Assembly: GCA_026874595.1 (NCBI GenBank)
Contig: CM049313.1
Location: 52,193,659 to 52,257,658 of the forward strand
Reading direction: 5' to 3'
DNA length: 64,000 bases
Origin: Sipunculus nudus
Lineage: Eukaryota; Annelida; Sipuncula; Golfingiida; Sipunculidae
The notes beneath the pieces were generated by a model. The model had not been told where the DNA came from and ran no database searches. It worked only from the letters and a program-made list of their open reading frames with translations. The position numbers and the translations under genes are program-made. Below are positions 34,943 to 47,499 of this stretch, piece after piece; the stretch's first letter is position 1; each line of letters begins with the position of its first letter.

Positions 34943-37510
34943 TTAAGCTCCCATATTTGGAGGAATTATGCAAAAAAATGAAAGAAGCATGACAGTTGGC
35001 AAAAGTATTTTTTGGAGCTAATTGATGAATTTCAGATATAGGGCCAAGTTGATTAAAAAAAATTATCTTTGCCAAAATCCAAGATGGCGAGCGGAATTTA
35101 CTATGTCTTGGTAAAATTCCAAGATTGCGGCCAAGATGGCCACCAAAATATAAAATACCAAAACAGCCGGTTATATTCGTCGTAGAATGCATTGCAAGTG
35201 CACTGTTATGTGACTGGGGTCGAGAAATTCATTAATAAGGTTTAGTGTCTGTATCATGAATGTGTGAATGAAGTCTGATTTTGTTGGTATTGAAATTGTA
35301 CTAAAATTGCCCTTTTTACCAGCACATCTAACGGTAAAACGTATTTGTTGATTACCCTGCTGAAATTCAATATATTTGTTAATTTTAAGTATTTAAACAC
35401 TGTCTCTTTCAATGAAATGAAAGGGACTGTCGTTTGGTAAAACGCTGTACAGAGTCGGTTGTTTTCTTCGTGTCCTCTGATTCTGTCAACTACTTTGCCA
35501 TCCGACCCATGGAAAGTGCCTAATAGTTGTAATAATAACCAGTTGTACAATCAATCTAAAATAAATTTTTAAATGTTTTGTTTATAAGTTAATGGTTCTT
35601 TTGCCAGTTCCCAGACTCTTTGCTTGCATGAAGACTCAGTACATATTTTATCTTCAAGTGCACAAGAGGTAAAATTGTAGATCAAACTGAACCTTGCACA
35701 TAAGATAAAAAGAACCGATAGTACGTTGGAATTGTGTGTGTTTTACCAGAAGGAAAACGCTCTTGTCCTGCCAAATCTAAAAGAAAATATCTAAAAAGGC
35801 ACAGGTAATAAAAATTGCCGGCAATATTACAAAGAATGCTGTAATAAACTGTTTGTTTAGTAAAATAATTCAGATGTAGTGTATTCTAAAAAATGTAAAT
35901 TCACTTAATAAAGCAGATGGTATGAAATACAAGTTTCCCAAGCATTCTGCAATTGGACATAAAACTTACAGGGAAAGTGTAACCTTACTGAGGTGCCCGA
36001 TCTCATACGCTGAAAGCAAAGTAAAGTTACAATCACCAAACAAGTCGATAAAAACTCAAACCTAACTTTGTACGATAAAAACTCAAACCTAATATTTGTA
36101 CTGAATTTCGAGGTTATCAAGTTGAAGATAAAATGCATGTCTGGAACATGAGGGTGTCTTATATATTTTAAATCTTGTTTTGTAAATTCGACTCTCTATA
36201 TCCTCCGCCTTGCTTTTCCATTTTTTCTGGGCATTCATCACGGAAAGATCCGCTTGCTTGAACCTGCCAGCACCGACTCATAGATGTTGTGAATATATCT
36301 TAAAATACATGCAGGTACTACATGAATCTACAAATGTGCATAATGTCAGCAAATGAAAGTATTTTGTTGACATAAACAAATTATGCAAAGTGAATTTTAC
36401 TGGCAACTTGTTGGCAAGGAACAAGTTCTATATCACAAAGAAAGCATCACAAAAGTGATATTTTACTGACATGTGTTGGTTCCCCCATACGAGCATACAG
36501 TCTAAAGTCTGCACCATTAACACATCACAAAAATAGTAATCTGCAAAAGGTATCTATATGAGCATTGATTATTTCATGCATTTATCACCATATTACAAAG
36601 GCAGCATATAGAAACATGTTGCGCACCTCTAAATGTGTGTTAAATCTATTTTCATGCCAACATTCAGCCCAAAGCCACCACTTCATAGCAAAAGAAGCTT
36701 AGACTCTATACAGCAAACAAGGGTGACCTTCTACAAAAGCGCGTATATTGTCATGCACGCATATAGTCTGAATAATTTATAAATAAAAGTCTTTCCTTTG
36801 GAACAGACATGATACTCAAATACATGTAACTAGTACATGTAAATTCAACTTCAGCTGAACTTTTTTATAATAAATAATTGAATGTTAAGTTGATGGTAAC
36901 ATTAAATATCATGTTTGTAGATTTTAAAAAATTCCGAACTATTCTTCACGGATATATCACGCTTTCTTTCATCTCTTACCTCTGCAAAGAAGTTAATACA
37001 TTCGTTAGCATGCAAATGATGGAATATCAAACAGGAAAAATCAGATATGAATATTAATATAATTAAACTTACCCTAGCAAATGACACTTTCATTTAAAGG
37101 TGCAGTATGCATATTTTTTTATCAAATTTAACCGTTGGGTGTGCTGATGAAAAAGGGACTTTTTGCACGTACAATTATAGTAGTTACACAAGGCAGAATC
37201 TATACAGCTGACAGGTGGCAGCTTCTTACATATAGGTCTGTATCCTGCCACGCTCGAATTCAATCTGATATAAAAATTAGAAGCAAGATAAACTATATAT
37301 TATACGGATTGTCTATTTTAATTTATTAGAATATATAGGTTATATTGACAGTTAAGTATAAATACTCTTACAAACCCCTTCTCAATGGCTCGGATGGTTG
37401 TGTTTGGTGGTATATATACTAAAACGGGGCGCCAGTGGAGATAGCCGAGCGTTTTACTACTCCATTGTCCATTACATTACATAGAAACAGACTTAGGGCT
37501 CATTAGTTAA
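34943..37510. other. Spacer with repeat fragments
   Basis: About 35,025-35,160 contains 'atttcagatatagggccaag', matched in inverse orientation near 38,155-38,185, plus 'ccaagatggc' repeats, so it belongs to the same repeat neighbourhood as R2. A 21-bp direct duplication ('cgataaaaactcaaacctaa') occurs at about 36,046-36,093. No coding region is supported. Confidence 0.45.
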
Positions 37511-37512
37511 AT

Positions 37513-37514
37513 TA

Positions 37515-37582
<68 letters not shown>
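37513..37582. repeat. (AT)n microsatellite
   Basis: Long AT tract interrupted once by a TTTA. Confidence 0.95.
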
Positions 37583-37585
<3 letters not shown>

Positions 37586-38199
37586 GTTAGCAAAGTTGAG
37601 TTTATGCATTCGATATTTCCCAATTGCACTAACAGAGGTTTACATAAAAGATGATCGTAAAATCTAATCACATGTATGTAAGATTAAAATATTCTATTGT
37701 TTACGGACATTCCAAGTTTAATCCTAATTTTATTGCAGATTTCGACAGAGACTTTTTTGCAACCATCCCCTCTTCAAAGCAATTACATTTTTAGGCATAC
37801 AAACAAAGGAAAATTCAAAGGAAGAATATTGCAATAAAAACTGTTCTACAATTCAAGCATCCGAATGCATGACAAATGCAGACAAACCTAAGTCATCAAA
37901 GGACACTTTAATTTGAATTCAATCACAATGAATGCGACTACTGTGCAAAAGCAACAAAAATGTTTACTGTACATGTGCTAGTAAATGAAAGCAAATCAAA
38001 GACAATTTTAGTATAAACAAAACCAGGATTCACTCAAATAATCATTTTACAGACTTTATACCCTTATAAATGAATTACACTTGGATAGCATTCTAGGACA
38101 AATATAACCGAATGCATTGATATTTTAAAATTTTGGATTTTTGACCAACATAGGGTGAATTCCGCTTGGCCCTATATCTGAAAATATTGAGTATGGTCT

Positions 38200-38505
38200 G
38201 GCCAACTATTATGCCAAGTTTCATGTTTTATTATTGACCTAATACATAACCCCTTTGCGATGTTTCCAACGTGTAAATAGTATGTTTATAGCAATTTACC
38301 ATAAACCAGAATGAGACTCAAAACCTCGCAAGTCCTACCAGATCGATAAAGTAAGATTAGAAATTGGATGAACATACATGATTAAAAATGTGACGTTTTA
38401 TGAATCTCCGTCAATTATTTCCATTAATATATCAATGGTCGATCCGGGTGTACAGGAGCCGCTATTGCGTGAGCGACTGGACTTTCCCGGTCCTGGTGTA
38501 AACAG

Positions 38506-38600
<95 letters not shown>
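38200..38600 (+). repeat. Dispersed repeat R2 with (CT)n(AT)n tail, copy 2
   Basis: Inverted partner of 32,590-33,025. Similarity starts near 38,200 and runs into (CT)n (about 38,507-38,540) and (AT)n (about 38,541-38,599). The sequences beyond the microsatellites are unrelated in the two copies, so the repeat ends at the microsatellite. Confidence 0.75.
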
Positions 38601-39340
38601 CAGGATGAAGAACATTTTTCTCAACAGGGACACTCGTCAGAATACATCAGATTTGCGTTCTAAAGGGCCACCTTACCGACACACGACAACGACAGAAATG
38701 GGAACTAAAATTGTTTGATAAATATGACACCATAAGGAAAGGATAAAATCGCGATGCCGGTTTCATGGAACACTGCAGACATTGAGACCTACCATAATAT
38801 TAATAGCACTGAACGACCCCTTCATATCGATAATGACGTGACGTCATTCCTCGTGCATACGTGCACATTCCCGCCAATGATACCGCCATGTTATGATTTC
38901 ATCTCTCAGGCTTACACACAATAATAATATCAAGTAATCGACAAACGTCATCATCTTATGCGTAAACTTACTGATACAGACTATTTACTATATCATTTAA
39001 TATACCATTTATATATGGATTATCTCTATTCATAATCATGAACATGCACAACCAGATCGCCACCACATTAGTCGTCAATCATCATCAACATTAAGCCGAT
39101 GACCATAATGAACACCAGACCTTTATAGTGTCAGAGGACATGAAATCAACATAACCGGGACACTCATAACCTAGCATTATGGGTAAAAATAACAATGACA
39201 CACTCGGAACTTGGGTCAACATGGTACAAATTCAGAGTAGCCAATCACAGGTCCATTACACTATACCATGCATTATGGTTATTAGAAATTGTTTATCATC
39301 ATATATATACAGCCGATTTCTATACCTTTCCATTTGACAC
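38601..39340. other. Spacer, possible retroelement remnant
   Basis: No domain can be read. Composition is unremarkable. It precedes the Penelope-like tail motif at 39.35 kb and may be its decayed upstream part. Confidence 0.3.
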
Positions 39341-39344
39341 CTGA

Positions 39345-39425
39345 TGAAGAAGCTATAAGCTTCGAAAGCTCGTGGTTGAATTAAACAGTTAATCAACACT
39401 AAGAGACTAAAACGGCTACACACAT
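39345..39425 (+). mobile_element. Possible retroelement 3' tail next to (AT)n
   Basis: 'cacctgatgaagaagc', then 'gcttcgaaagctcgtg', resembles a motif commonly found downstream of GIY-YIG retroelement coding regions ('cctgatga..' followed by a short inverted repeat and 'cga'). It is followed directly by a long (AT)n array. This recognition is from memory of the pattern; no coding part is attached. Confidence 0.3.
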
Positions 39426-39427
39426 TT

Positions 39428-39431
39428 TATA

Positions 39432-39482
<51 letters not shown>

Positions 39483-39486
39483 CTCT

Positions 39487-39541
<55 letters not shown>

Positions 39542-39556
39542 ATATATATATATATA

Positions 39557-39602
<46 letters not shown>
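39428..39602. repeat. Compound (AT)n microsatellite
   Basis: Four AT tracts are separated by short interruptions (near 39,476-39,490, 39,536 and 39,557). Minus-strand ORFs through this region are only the IYIY repeat. Confidence 0.97.
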
Positions 39603-39604
<2 letters not shown>

Positions 39605-39829
39605 CTGAATAGGGAAGGTAATAAGTGTGTAACCATTTTAATGCACGTGAGCGTGTGGGACATATATAGACACATACAAACGAATACATTAACTTAGCTA
39701 AGTGGATTTTGTTGCATGTAATAGTTAATACACAAGACAAGAAGAGATAATGATATACATTTTTCTTTATTGCTCTTTCTGAATGCAGGTGATACATATA
39801 CATGAACAAAATAAAGGTAAGTAACAATT

Positions 39830-40620
39830 GGAGATGATGTTTGTTTCTTACTCAAGGCAGACATACAGTGAACACAGATGGTGTTTTTGCGTCCCTTTCA
39901 CAGACGTGTTAAATATAAAGTGGGTACATTTGCTTACTCTCCTGGTAGACAAGTTACACATCAGGATAGCAATCATCATCAAAGTATCTTTCAATTGTAC
40001 ACAAGTGTGTTCATACCGTTCAACACGTTTTTAGTCAAAATTGATCCATCTTGCCCTAGATTACTATTTAATACTGAGCTCACTGACCTCGGGTTGTCAA
40101 TTGAAGTCGCTTGTGATGAATAACCGGAATGTCAGAGTTATGCAACCTGAGAGACCTTTTCGATATTTGCAGGCTGGATCGTAAGTCATGTGATGTGTGA
40201 TGGGATTTTGTGTTCATCCATGAAGATCTGTCCGCTTGGGCTGGAATCTGGTATATTGGATCCAGATGGAATGCTTGGTTCACGGATGATCTATTGTTTG
40301 CCTGGGTTCTGAAATGTGTGAACAACAGCTTTATATGGTGATTTGAGTGGCCAGTAGAACACTTGTACTGCTTTGTCTGACATGTGTTAGGTGGCGTGTG
40401 GGATACATGAGTTTGGTTCTTAGATGGTGTGGGTATCACTAAGGATAACTTCTATATCAAAGCAGTTTTCTATTTTTCAGCCTGGCAGAAAGATGCAAAC
40501 TTCCATGGTAATATTTTTATGGTGGTTTGACACTGACGTATCTATACTTGTTGCTGGGTGCGCCAAGTTTTTTGTAACTGGACATGGGACTGCATATTTG
40601 GAAGGAGTTGTCTAGTTTGC
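39830..40620. other. Unassigned GC-richer segment between microsatellites
   Basis: Two overlapping ORFs are open here: an 81-codon plus-strand ORF (39,878-40,123) and a 119-codon minus-strand ORF starting with a non-ATG codon (40,080-40,439). Neither has a recognisable motif, a second copy in the window or flanking splice signals I trust. It could be a piece of a repeat or an unknown exon. Confidence 0.25.
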
Positions 40621-40621
40621 C

Positions 40622-40625
<4 letters not shown>

Positions 40626-40674
<49 letters not shown>
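40626..40674. repeat. (AT)n microsatellite
   Basis: Uninterrupted AT tract. Confidence 0.97.
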
Positions 40675-40677
<3 letters not shown>

Positions 40678-40899
40678 TTAATATTATTTTAACGAAGTAA
40701 TTTTTTTTATGAAAAGGTTAAATTGTGAATATCTAAACTTGGTCATTCTAATAACGGACATCTATTTAATTGTTATTATGCCGTTAATCAATATTAAGAA
40801 TGTTGTTAGTGATTTATACTTACGATCACACAATTAGACCAACATTGTCCTTGGTTGTAAATAATGATAACCCTTAATTTTGAGATTGTAAATCTATAT

Positions 40900-41032
40900 T
40901 AATGTATATATCAGTTTGACTTTGGCTTGACATCCAAAGTTTACCATACGGTATTACATGGTTGGTAATGGCTTCTGGCTCTGACTTATCTGTATTACAC
41001 AATTAAACAAATGTACCCACACACTCTCTCTC

Positions 41033-41067
<35 letters not shown>

Positions 41068-42000
41068 TATTCATGGGAGGTGCGTTGTGTGTTCATCTTC
41101 CATTTCTTTGTATATCTATGGAGTAATCCAAGAGGGATGTAAATATATATCAAAGGTTTAATTACTAAAGAGTAAATTCAATTATACAAACCACAAAATA
41201 ACTTTTGAGCAAGTGTTACATTTAACCGTCATATCTAGTGAAATTACATACACACCATGTATTGATTTTACAATATTTTAAGCAACATGTTACTTCAAAT
41301 TACTATGTAATAATGAAATGTATATGTATGTAATAAGTCAACGTGGGAAGGAAGGGGAGGAATAGAGCAGGTTGGATGTAGTGTTTGAACTTGAACTTGT
41401 TGATTTTCTTAGGAGATTGGATACGTATATTATTGATTAATTTTGATGAATATCTGTTTGTTCTGTCTCGATTTGGTGATGTGCAGACTAAAACGTGAAA
41501 TGTTTAACGAAATGAAAACTGAGATGAAACACTGTGAAACGTTGTACACACTGTTACCATTTGCTGCAGACAGAAGGAGATTAGAAAAATGATAAAACTT
41601 GAAAATCGAAGGTTAGATTTGATCCACAGACAGCCAACGCAGCCTAACACAAATATTTCACACAGCCATAAAAAGAAACTTCATCATTGCATTACATGTG
41701 AAAACAATAAGAAATATGTAAACCAAAAGGTGGGTCCATATATCAATTGTTTAATCAAAGGCAGTGCACCTAAAATGATTTAAATCTTTGTGTGAATACT
41801 TTGTTGACAGATAGAAGAACCCTGAACGGACACAGAACTAACCAACAGTAATGGGAAAGCCCTGGCGATGAACAGTGTTCAGATAACCATAACTCGTCAA
41901 AGTAAACCCTTCTTGGCATGCATCCGCGGTAAATGGCAAAGCATCGGATAAATGTACCTTTGGTGTGATAACTTGGGTGTGATTAAAAAGGTTCTACGCA
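40900..42000 (+). repeat. Dispersed repeat R1, copy B
   Basis: Matches 1-410 with an insertion containing (AT)n at 41,034-41,070. Downstream, 'atttcacaca.ccat..aaaa...cttattgcatta' type sequence at 41,655-41,740 matches copy C at 49,957-50,010, and 'ataaccataactc' near 41,885 matches 'atgatcatagctc' near 50,187. Confidence 0.6.
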
Positions 42001-42039
42001 CAGAGGCATTTATTTAAATATCTCCTGTTGATACGGTAG

Positions 42040-42263
42040 CCCTGTTCTTGATAAACTACGTGAGCTTCATGGTTACCGATGTCGTTGTTGGATCGATAGC
42101 GACTTTGGAGAATCACCGCCTAGAAGGAGAGAAAAGGATCATTAGCGAACCTGTGAGCTTATGCGAAGGTGCGGCGTGGTCCGTCGGTTCATTAACCATG
42201 GCTATCTCAAAAAACGGCAGGAGCTACCATCACAATTTTTTTCAAATAATCAGTCATTTGTAA
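42040..42263 (+). other. Unassigned ORF with raised GC
   Basis: A 71-codon open frame (first codon non-ATG; an internal ATG lies at 42,069) has amino-acid composition unlike the surrounding noncoding DNA, including VTDVVVGSIATLENH. No family is recognised, and no splice signals or partner copies are visible. It might be a decayed exon or chance. Confidence 0.2.
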
Positions 42264-42329
42264 TACTCTATAGGATTATGTATATTTTTCAACTGCATTT
42301 CTTTAGTTATTAAAGGGAAAAGGCTAAAA

Positions 42330-43125
42330 TGCTTTAAAAATCTTCTTCTCCGTAACTGTCCAGTTAAATTGTCCAATATTTACAGAAATGATCCCTGGAA
42401 CAATCTCTTTCAAGTTTGGTTGAATGGTTCCAGTTCGGAGATTTTTGGCCGTGTTACAGGAGGTTGAGCTAAGTCACTTGTCATAAAAAAGCATTTTAAA
42501 ATTTCAATCTCAGAAACGGCTGAAGCTTTCATCACCAAATGTTATGCAATTGTTGGTCACATGAGTCATATCGACCTTTTTTGTATGGGGTCATAAGAGC
42601 CTGTATCACACTGAGGACTACAAAAAACTTCTTCTTTGAAACCATATGACAAAATTGTTTAATACTGCATATAAATGATCCTAGGGTAGTGCTTACTGAA
42701 GTTTGCTTAAATGGTCTCTCTTCAATGACTTTTGGCTGAGTTATAGGAAGCTGAATGTATTCATATGCCATATTAACCCATTTTGGCTTATTGGCTACAA
42801 AAATCTTCTTCTAAAATACTGGGCTAATTTCTTAAATCTCACACATTAATTATCCTCAAAAATTGATAATTTAAGTATGTTCAAATGGTTTTGGCTCAGT
42901 GCTCTTTGGCTGATTTCGGAAAGATGAACCTGGCCGGGTTGCTGTATCTTCCTATATGAGTTATAAACCTGCAAAACGGTAACGACTGACGCCACTGAAG
43001 CCAGTTTGATTAATAATTTACAAGAATAATCCCCACAATAATTCTTATAATAATTGTCTTTAATAGTTCCACACGAATGATTTTTGGGCTGAATTATGGT
43101 GATTGAATTGAGTCATTTTCCCACA
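42330..43125. repeat. Highly diverged tandem repeats, about 210-bp units
   Basis: Units share '(c/a)taaaaatcttcttct', 'aatgatcc..ga', 'aatggt(t/c)..tt(c/g)', 'ttttggctg(a/t)(g/a)tta.agga..ttga'. About four units are distinguishable (near 42,335, 42,620, 42,790 and 43,020). Confidence 0.6.
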
Positions 43126-43659
43126 ATGTTAGCTGTGTGATGCTGTTACATCTAGCCTGGCAGAAGTGTATCAACATATATTACATCATGCCACTAGAAA
43201 TTTAGATTTCCTTTTATCTTTGGTAAATATTAAAAAGAATGTTTTTGAAAGCTTTTAAAAAGAATAGAGTTGTGATTAAAATTAATCATCATATCAGGCA
43301 ATGTTATATTCATCGATATTCAGCTCTCTGCGGATATTTAAAGACAACTGTACATGTTTTATAAACTATTGCTATCCATACTCAACTTATAAGTCAAAAA
43401 TTTGCCATCAATGAGATGTATCTGTATTATAATTTTGCATTTAGTATACATCTGTAATAATTTTCATATATTTTTGATTTCTTTTCTATAAAAAGTCAGT
43501 TGAAAAGCATTTTGTATTGAGAAATTTTATTTAAAGTTATTTCAAGTAGGGACCACTTTTGTGTACATATGGCAGCACTTGGTTTACCATTGGCCGATTG
43601 CCAGTGCCTTGATGCATGCCATTAGCTGAGATAATGTCAGCTCTATTCATAGTTTTGGT

Positions 43660-43970
43660 ACAGTGCCAGGATTGGAAGAAGTGCAGCCAGGTATAGGTCA
43701 AGAGTTCACTCAGTTCAGTAGCCGCATTCTATTTATAGCTTTGACAGACTGCTCACTGCATCAAATTTGGCACCAAATTTCAGCCTGGATCTATTTATAG
43801 CTTTGGCAGACTGCCAACTGCGTCAAATTATGCAACAGGTTAAGTTTCACTCAGTGCAGCCAGGTACAATCCAAAAGTTTACTCAATCTAGCCAGGTGAA
43901 CACTCAGTGCAGTAGCTTGAGCCAGCAATTTGTCACAGTTCACTGGGGGCAACGGTTTTACTCACCTAAG
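43660..43970. repeat. Short tandem array around 'ctatttatagctttg.cagactgc'
   Basis: The phrase 'ctatttatagctttg(a/g)cagactgc..actgc(a/g)tcaaat' occurs at 43,729 and 43,790. Variants of 'cagtgcagccaggta' and 'cactcagt.cagtagc' are interspersed from 43,680 to 43,920. The 107-codon ORF starting at 43,767 is contained largely in this array, so it is not called as a gene. Confidence 0.65.
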
Positions 43971-44084
43971 CCTGGTGAGCCCAGTGCATCAAACACAATT
44001 GAAGTGTTATGTATTGGCCTGATATTTTTACTTTTCTATGCGTCTTTGATGGCTTTCTCCTTGCAAGACAGGTGTCGCAACCTA

Positions 44085-44345
44085 CATTGACTTTTGCACA
44101 ATGCGCCTGCTGATTTCTACAGAGAAAATTGATACATAAGTCTGAAATTGGGCATATTTATACATATGGGTAGCTTTATATTGTACAAGACTGATGGCGC
44201 CACCTTCATAATTTTTGCATAGTGTATGTCCCTGCTTATTTCACAAGAGGGTTTTGACATAGCAGTATGACATTGGGCATATGTATATATCTCTTCGTTG
44301 TATACAAGACTGGTGGTACCAGCTACAATCATTTTTGTCTTGTGA
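44085..44345. repeat. Tandem repeat, about 127-bp units
   Basis: Two units share 'ttgcacaatg.gc', 'gctgatttc.acagag..tttga.ata', 'tga.attgggcatat.tatacat', 'tgtacaagactg.tgg'. A partial third begins with 'tttttgtcttgtgagcacct'. Confidence 0.7.
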
Positions 44346-44449
44346 GCACCTATGCCAGAATTTCAGCAGTGATGTTTGCGTATTATTTCTTGTTCAAAAT
44401 GTTTAGTACCTGCATTGTTCATACACATGTTAAACATGTTCTTGAAAAG

Positions 44450-45040
44450 TAATGGTCCAGGTTTGAATCATTATACCTGGTGTAATCCCAATGTACAGGT
44501 TCGCATTAGGTCAGTAGGCCTTGTTACTATACACATCTATACAATTTGTTAAGGGATGTCAGATATTTAAATATTCATTTTTTATAGAGTTATCAACAGT
44601 ACATAATTTATTTCTTTATTACATCGGGGTAAAATATCGGGCAAACCCATCGGACCAGCGATACATTAATATTTTTTCATTGTCTTGTAAAATCTGAATT
44701 ATGGCACTAAGGTTCCCAACTAAAGCTCCCTATCCGTTTCACATCTTTCCGTAAATTAAACAAGAAATTTAGGGATAGCCCGTTCACTCTTTTACAAAGT
44801 AACAATCGAATGAAGCAGATAATGGGATATATAGATGCAGTCGAAACAAAGGTAGCTGAATCTCTATATCAGTCAAATCACCAACAGGGTTGTAGGGATT
44901 TGTGTTGATCTTTGTAAGGACCTCAGAAAAAAGTTTGGAAATAAACTCTTGTAACATTCATTTCTTTACGATTTGTCCAGCACAGTTTACACTGATACAG
45001 AATCATCACTGGTACAATATGAATTATTACAAAAGGAATA
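44450..45040. other. Spacer, nothing recognised
   Basis: AT-rich sequence without supported features. Confidence 0.4.
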
Positions 45041-45049
45041 AGTTTTTCG

Positions 45050-45750
45050 TTTTAGCTCAAAGGACTGTAAGTCATTTCAGTTATAACCAACACCTTTTGT
45101 CCGTCGTCCATCCGGTGGTCCGTCCGTCAACTGTGCACAATTAGTAAAAATTAGATCTAGATACTTCTGACTGTACAGCCAAATAGGTTCTAGGCAAAAT
45201 TATCCTTGGAAACCTGAAATTAAGTCATTTTGATCTTTGGGTAGAAAACATGATTTTGAGCAACCTGGATGTCAGATGGGCAAAAATTATGTTTATGTCA
45301 GACCTAGAAACTTCTTACGCAACATCCAGGGCATGCTGGAAAATGTCCTTGGAAACATGAAATAAAGTAAACGTAACCTATATTTTACGACCTATATGAA
45401 AAGATGTCATAAGAGCACCATGAATATTAGATGAGCACGAATCTTATCGGTTTAGCCTATGATTACCTATATTTTGCAACTGAAGCTATGAAAATAAATA
45501 AAACTTTGTAGCACTCTGACAGACAAGGATACAAATTGTATACATTTTCCTTTAACCCTTCTAATGAAAAATACAGAAGGATCCTTAGCAAAGTCTCCTT
45601 TGAATCCTGATTTGCCGTCCGTTTTACATCATAGTTACCTAAATCATTGGCTGTTCTCACAAACGATATATAAAATAAATAAAATAAATGAGCACCTAGT
45701 ATAATTCACCTGAGCGTCAAAGGCCACAAGCCACTTGTCACAACTTGATC
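45050..45750. repeat. Mollusc-type dispersed repeat ('gtccgtccgtc...ctgtacagcca')
   Basis: Begins with 'ttttgtccgtcgtcca' and 'gtccgtccgtcaac', then a phrase 'cttctgactgtacagccaaa', then tandem units containing 'tccttggaaac.tgaaat.aagt', and ends near 'cacctgagcgtcaaaggcc' (about 45,708). The overall composition is familiar to me from repeats in mollusc genomes. That recognition is from memory and is used only as weak taxonomic evidence. Confidence 0.5.
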
Positions 45751-45894
45751 AAACTCTTGACATGTACTTGTCTTTACATAAAAGACTATTTTTGTTTCTC
45801 TAATATTTACAACTATATACAGTACTAGAGTATATGAAATAATGAAAATAATGATAGGCTTTTGAAAATGTTATTTCACACAGTAACATCATTG

Positions 45895-46024
45895 TTTGAT
45901 GGTTGACTAAGGATAATACATATATATATATATATATTAGACAGCGTGTTTGCAATGGGACAAACTATACTTACAATAATTCTGAGGGTAACGCAGTTAC
46001 GGCATTGTTTAATGGTTTACAATA

Positions 46025-46072
<48 letters not shown>

Positions 46073-46135
46073 GATTATATCATTCACAGTGTGTTGGCAG
46101 TGGGACAAACCATACTTACAATAATTCTGAGGTTC
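45895..46135. repeat. About 150-bp tandem duplication around (AT)n tracts
   Basis: Two units read (AT)n (45,919-45,938 and 46,028-46,067), then 'aga.....cagtgtgtt.gcagtgggacaaac.atacttacaataattctgag'. As at 15.5-15.9 kb, a duplication is centred on an AT tract. Confidence 0.85.
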
Positions 46136-46254
46136 TAAATTGTATTTAAGTGGATTACACTGTTTATATATGTTTTGAAGGATATCATCTTTAACTTGAA
46201 TGAAGTCAGAAGGCTCAAAGTGGCTTTTTTAGGTTAAATACTTTAAAAGCATTA

Positions 46255-46925
46255 TGCTGTTGCATTATTATTCTGGTGTAGTCTTCAGTGAAACAAAACC
46301 ATTTTTATATGGATGGTTCAATAATTTGGAAAAAAAACATTGCACATAATGAGGGAAATATATAAATTTATCATCGCCAGTCATTTTAAATTTCATGGTA
46401 ACCAAAGCAACTAGCATTATTAATAATTTATAGATTATTATTGAATATAAATGTTTATAAAAAATAAAGTATATATTCTTTGATACCTGTACAAAATAAA
46501 ACATCCCTCTCTTATGTCTCTTATCTTATATACATGTTTATATGTTCTTTCAAGAGAACCATCTAAAACTTGCAAGAATATACAATGCTAATCAGCAGGT
46601 TTTTGGACAATAAATAATTTTTTTTTCTTCTAAAGAAATGTTGTTTCGCATTAGTCTTTAGTAAAACAAACCCATCCTGTTACATGTAAGAAATAGATTT
46701 TTTAATTACACATAATATGGGGAAAAAACATGCTTCTATCATTTTGTCAGACATCTTGGTTTTTCCAGATCACCGGAGCTATCCAGTTTTTAATAAAATT
46801 GTAATCCAAAAAGAGCTTATATATTTGGATACCTGTGCACAAAAAAGAAATCATCCCTCTATTATGTATGAAACTTTAACACATATATATATTTATTTGA
46901 ATAAACCATCTTAAACTTTTCGGGA
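46255..46925. repeat. About 370-bp diverged tandem duplication
   Basis: Unit 1 (46,255-46,620) and unit 2 (46,637-46,925) share 'gtt.cattatt..tct..agt..tcagt.aaacaaa', 'acataat..ggg.aa', 'cttatatattt..gatacctgtaca.aaa', 'catccctct.ttatgt' and 'aaccatct.aaact'. Confidence 0.7.
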
Positions 46926-47499
46926 ACCAAAGGGTTAACAGCAAATGGGGATGAATGTCGGAACGAGGCGTGCTTACGTATTTCAAGCGGCAGATACATC
47001 AAGAATATGTCATTTTAGTGTATTTCTTATAATTTGTGTTTAGACTAGTTAAATATTGCGTATAGTGTAAATTTTGTATTCACTTTAATCTGCTTTCACT
47101 TTCTGTGCGGAGTACACATATATAGGATATTGAAAAATGCAATGTCATCGGTCATTCCCTGTCAGTTGTTCTTTGAAGAATGTTCACTAAACTTGACTGA
47201 GTAATGATATCCTCATGGTACGTACAACGAAGGCTCAGTGAGTTGATTCTTTTATCATATAAGAGAGAAATGACCAATAAGCCATCTCGCTCTCTGTTGC
47301 AAATAAGATTGACATTTGGCCCTCATCGGAAAATAAAATGTCTTTCTAATAGCTATAACATGAATATTTCGCAAAATAATTTCAGTAAACAAAATATTCT
47401 ACATGATGACCGACTGCTTTTTTTGGCTTTCACGTTTATATACTTTTTGAGGCCCATTACCTCAGTAACCTCAGTGTTACAGGCAAGATTTAAATTCCT

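Noticed and set aside
38378-38633. ORFs on both strands with (SL)n, (YI)n or (RE)n runs (similar ones at 32.5-32.8 and 39.5-39.8 kb)
   Set aside because: They are translations of (CT)n and (AT)n microsatellites.
43767-44090. 107-codon plus-strand ORF
   Set aside because: Most of it lies in a short tandem array; no motif, start context or homologous frame supports it.
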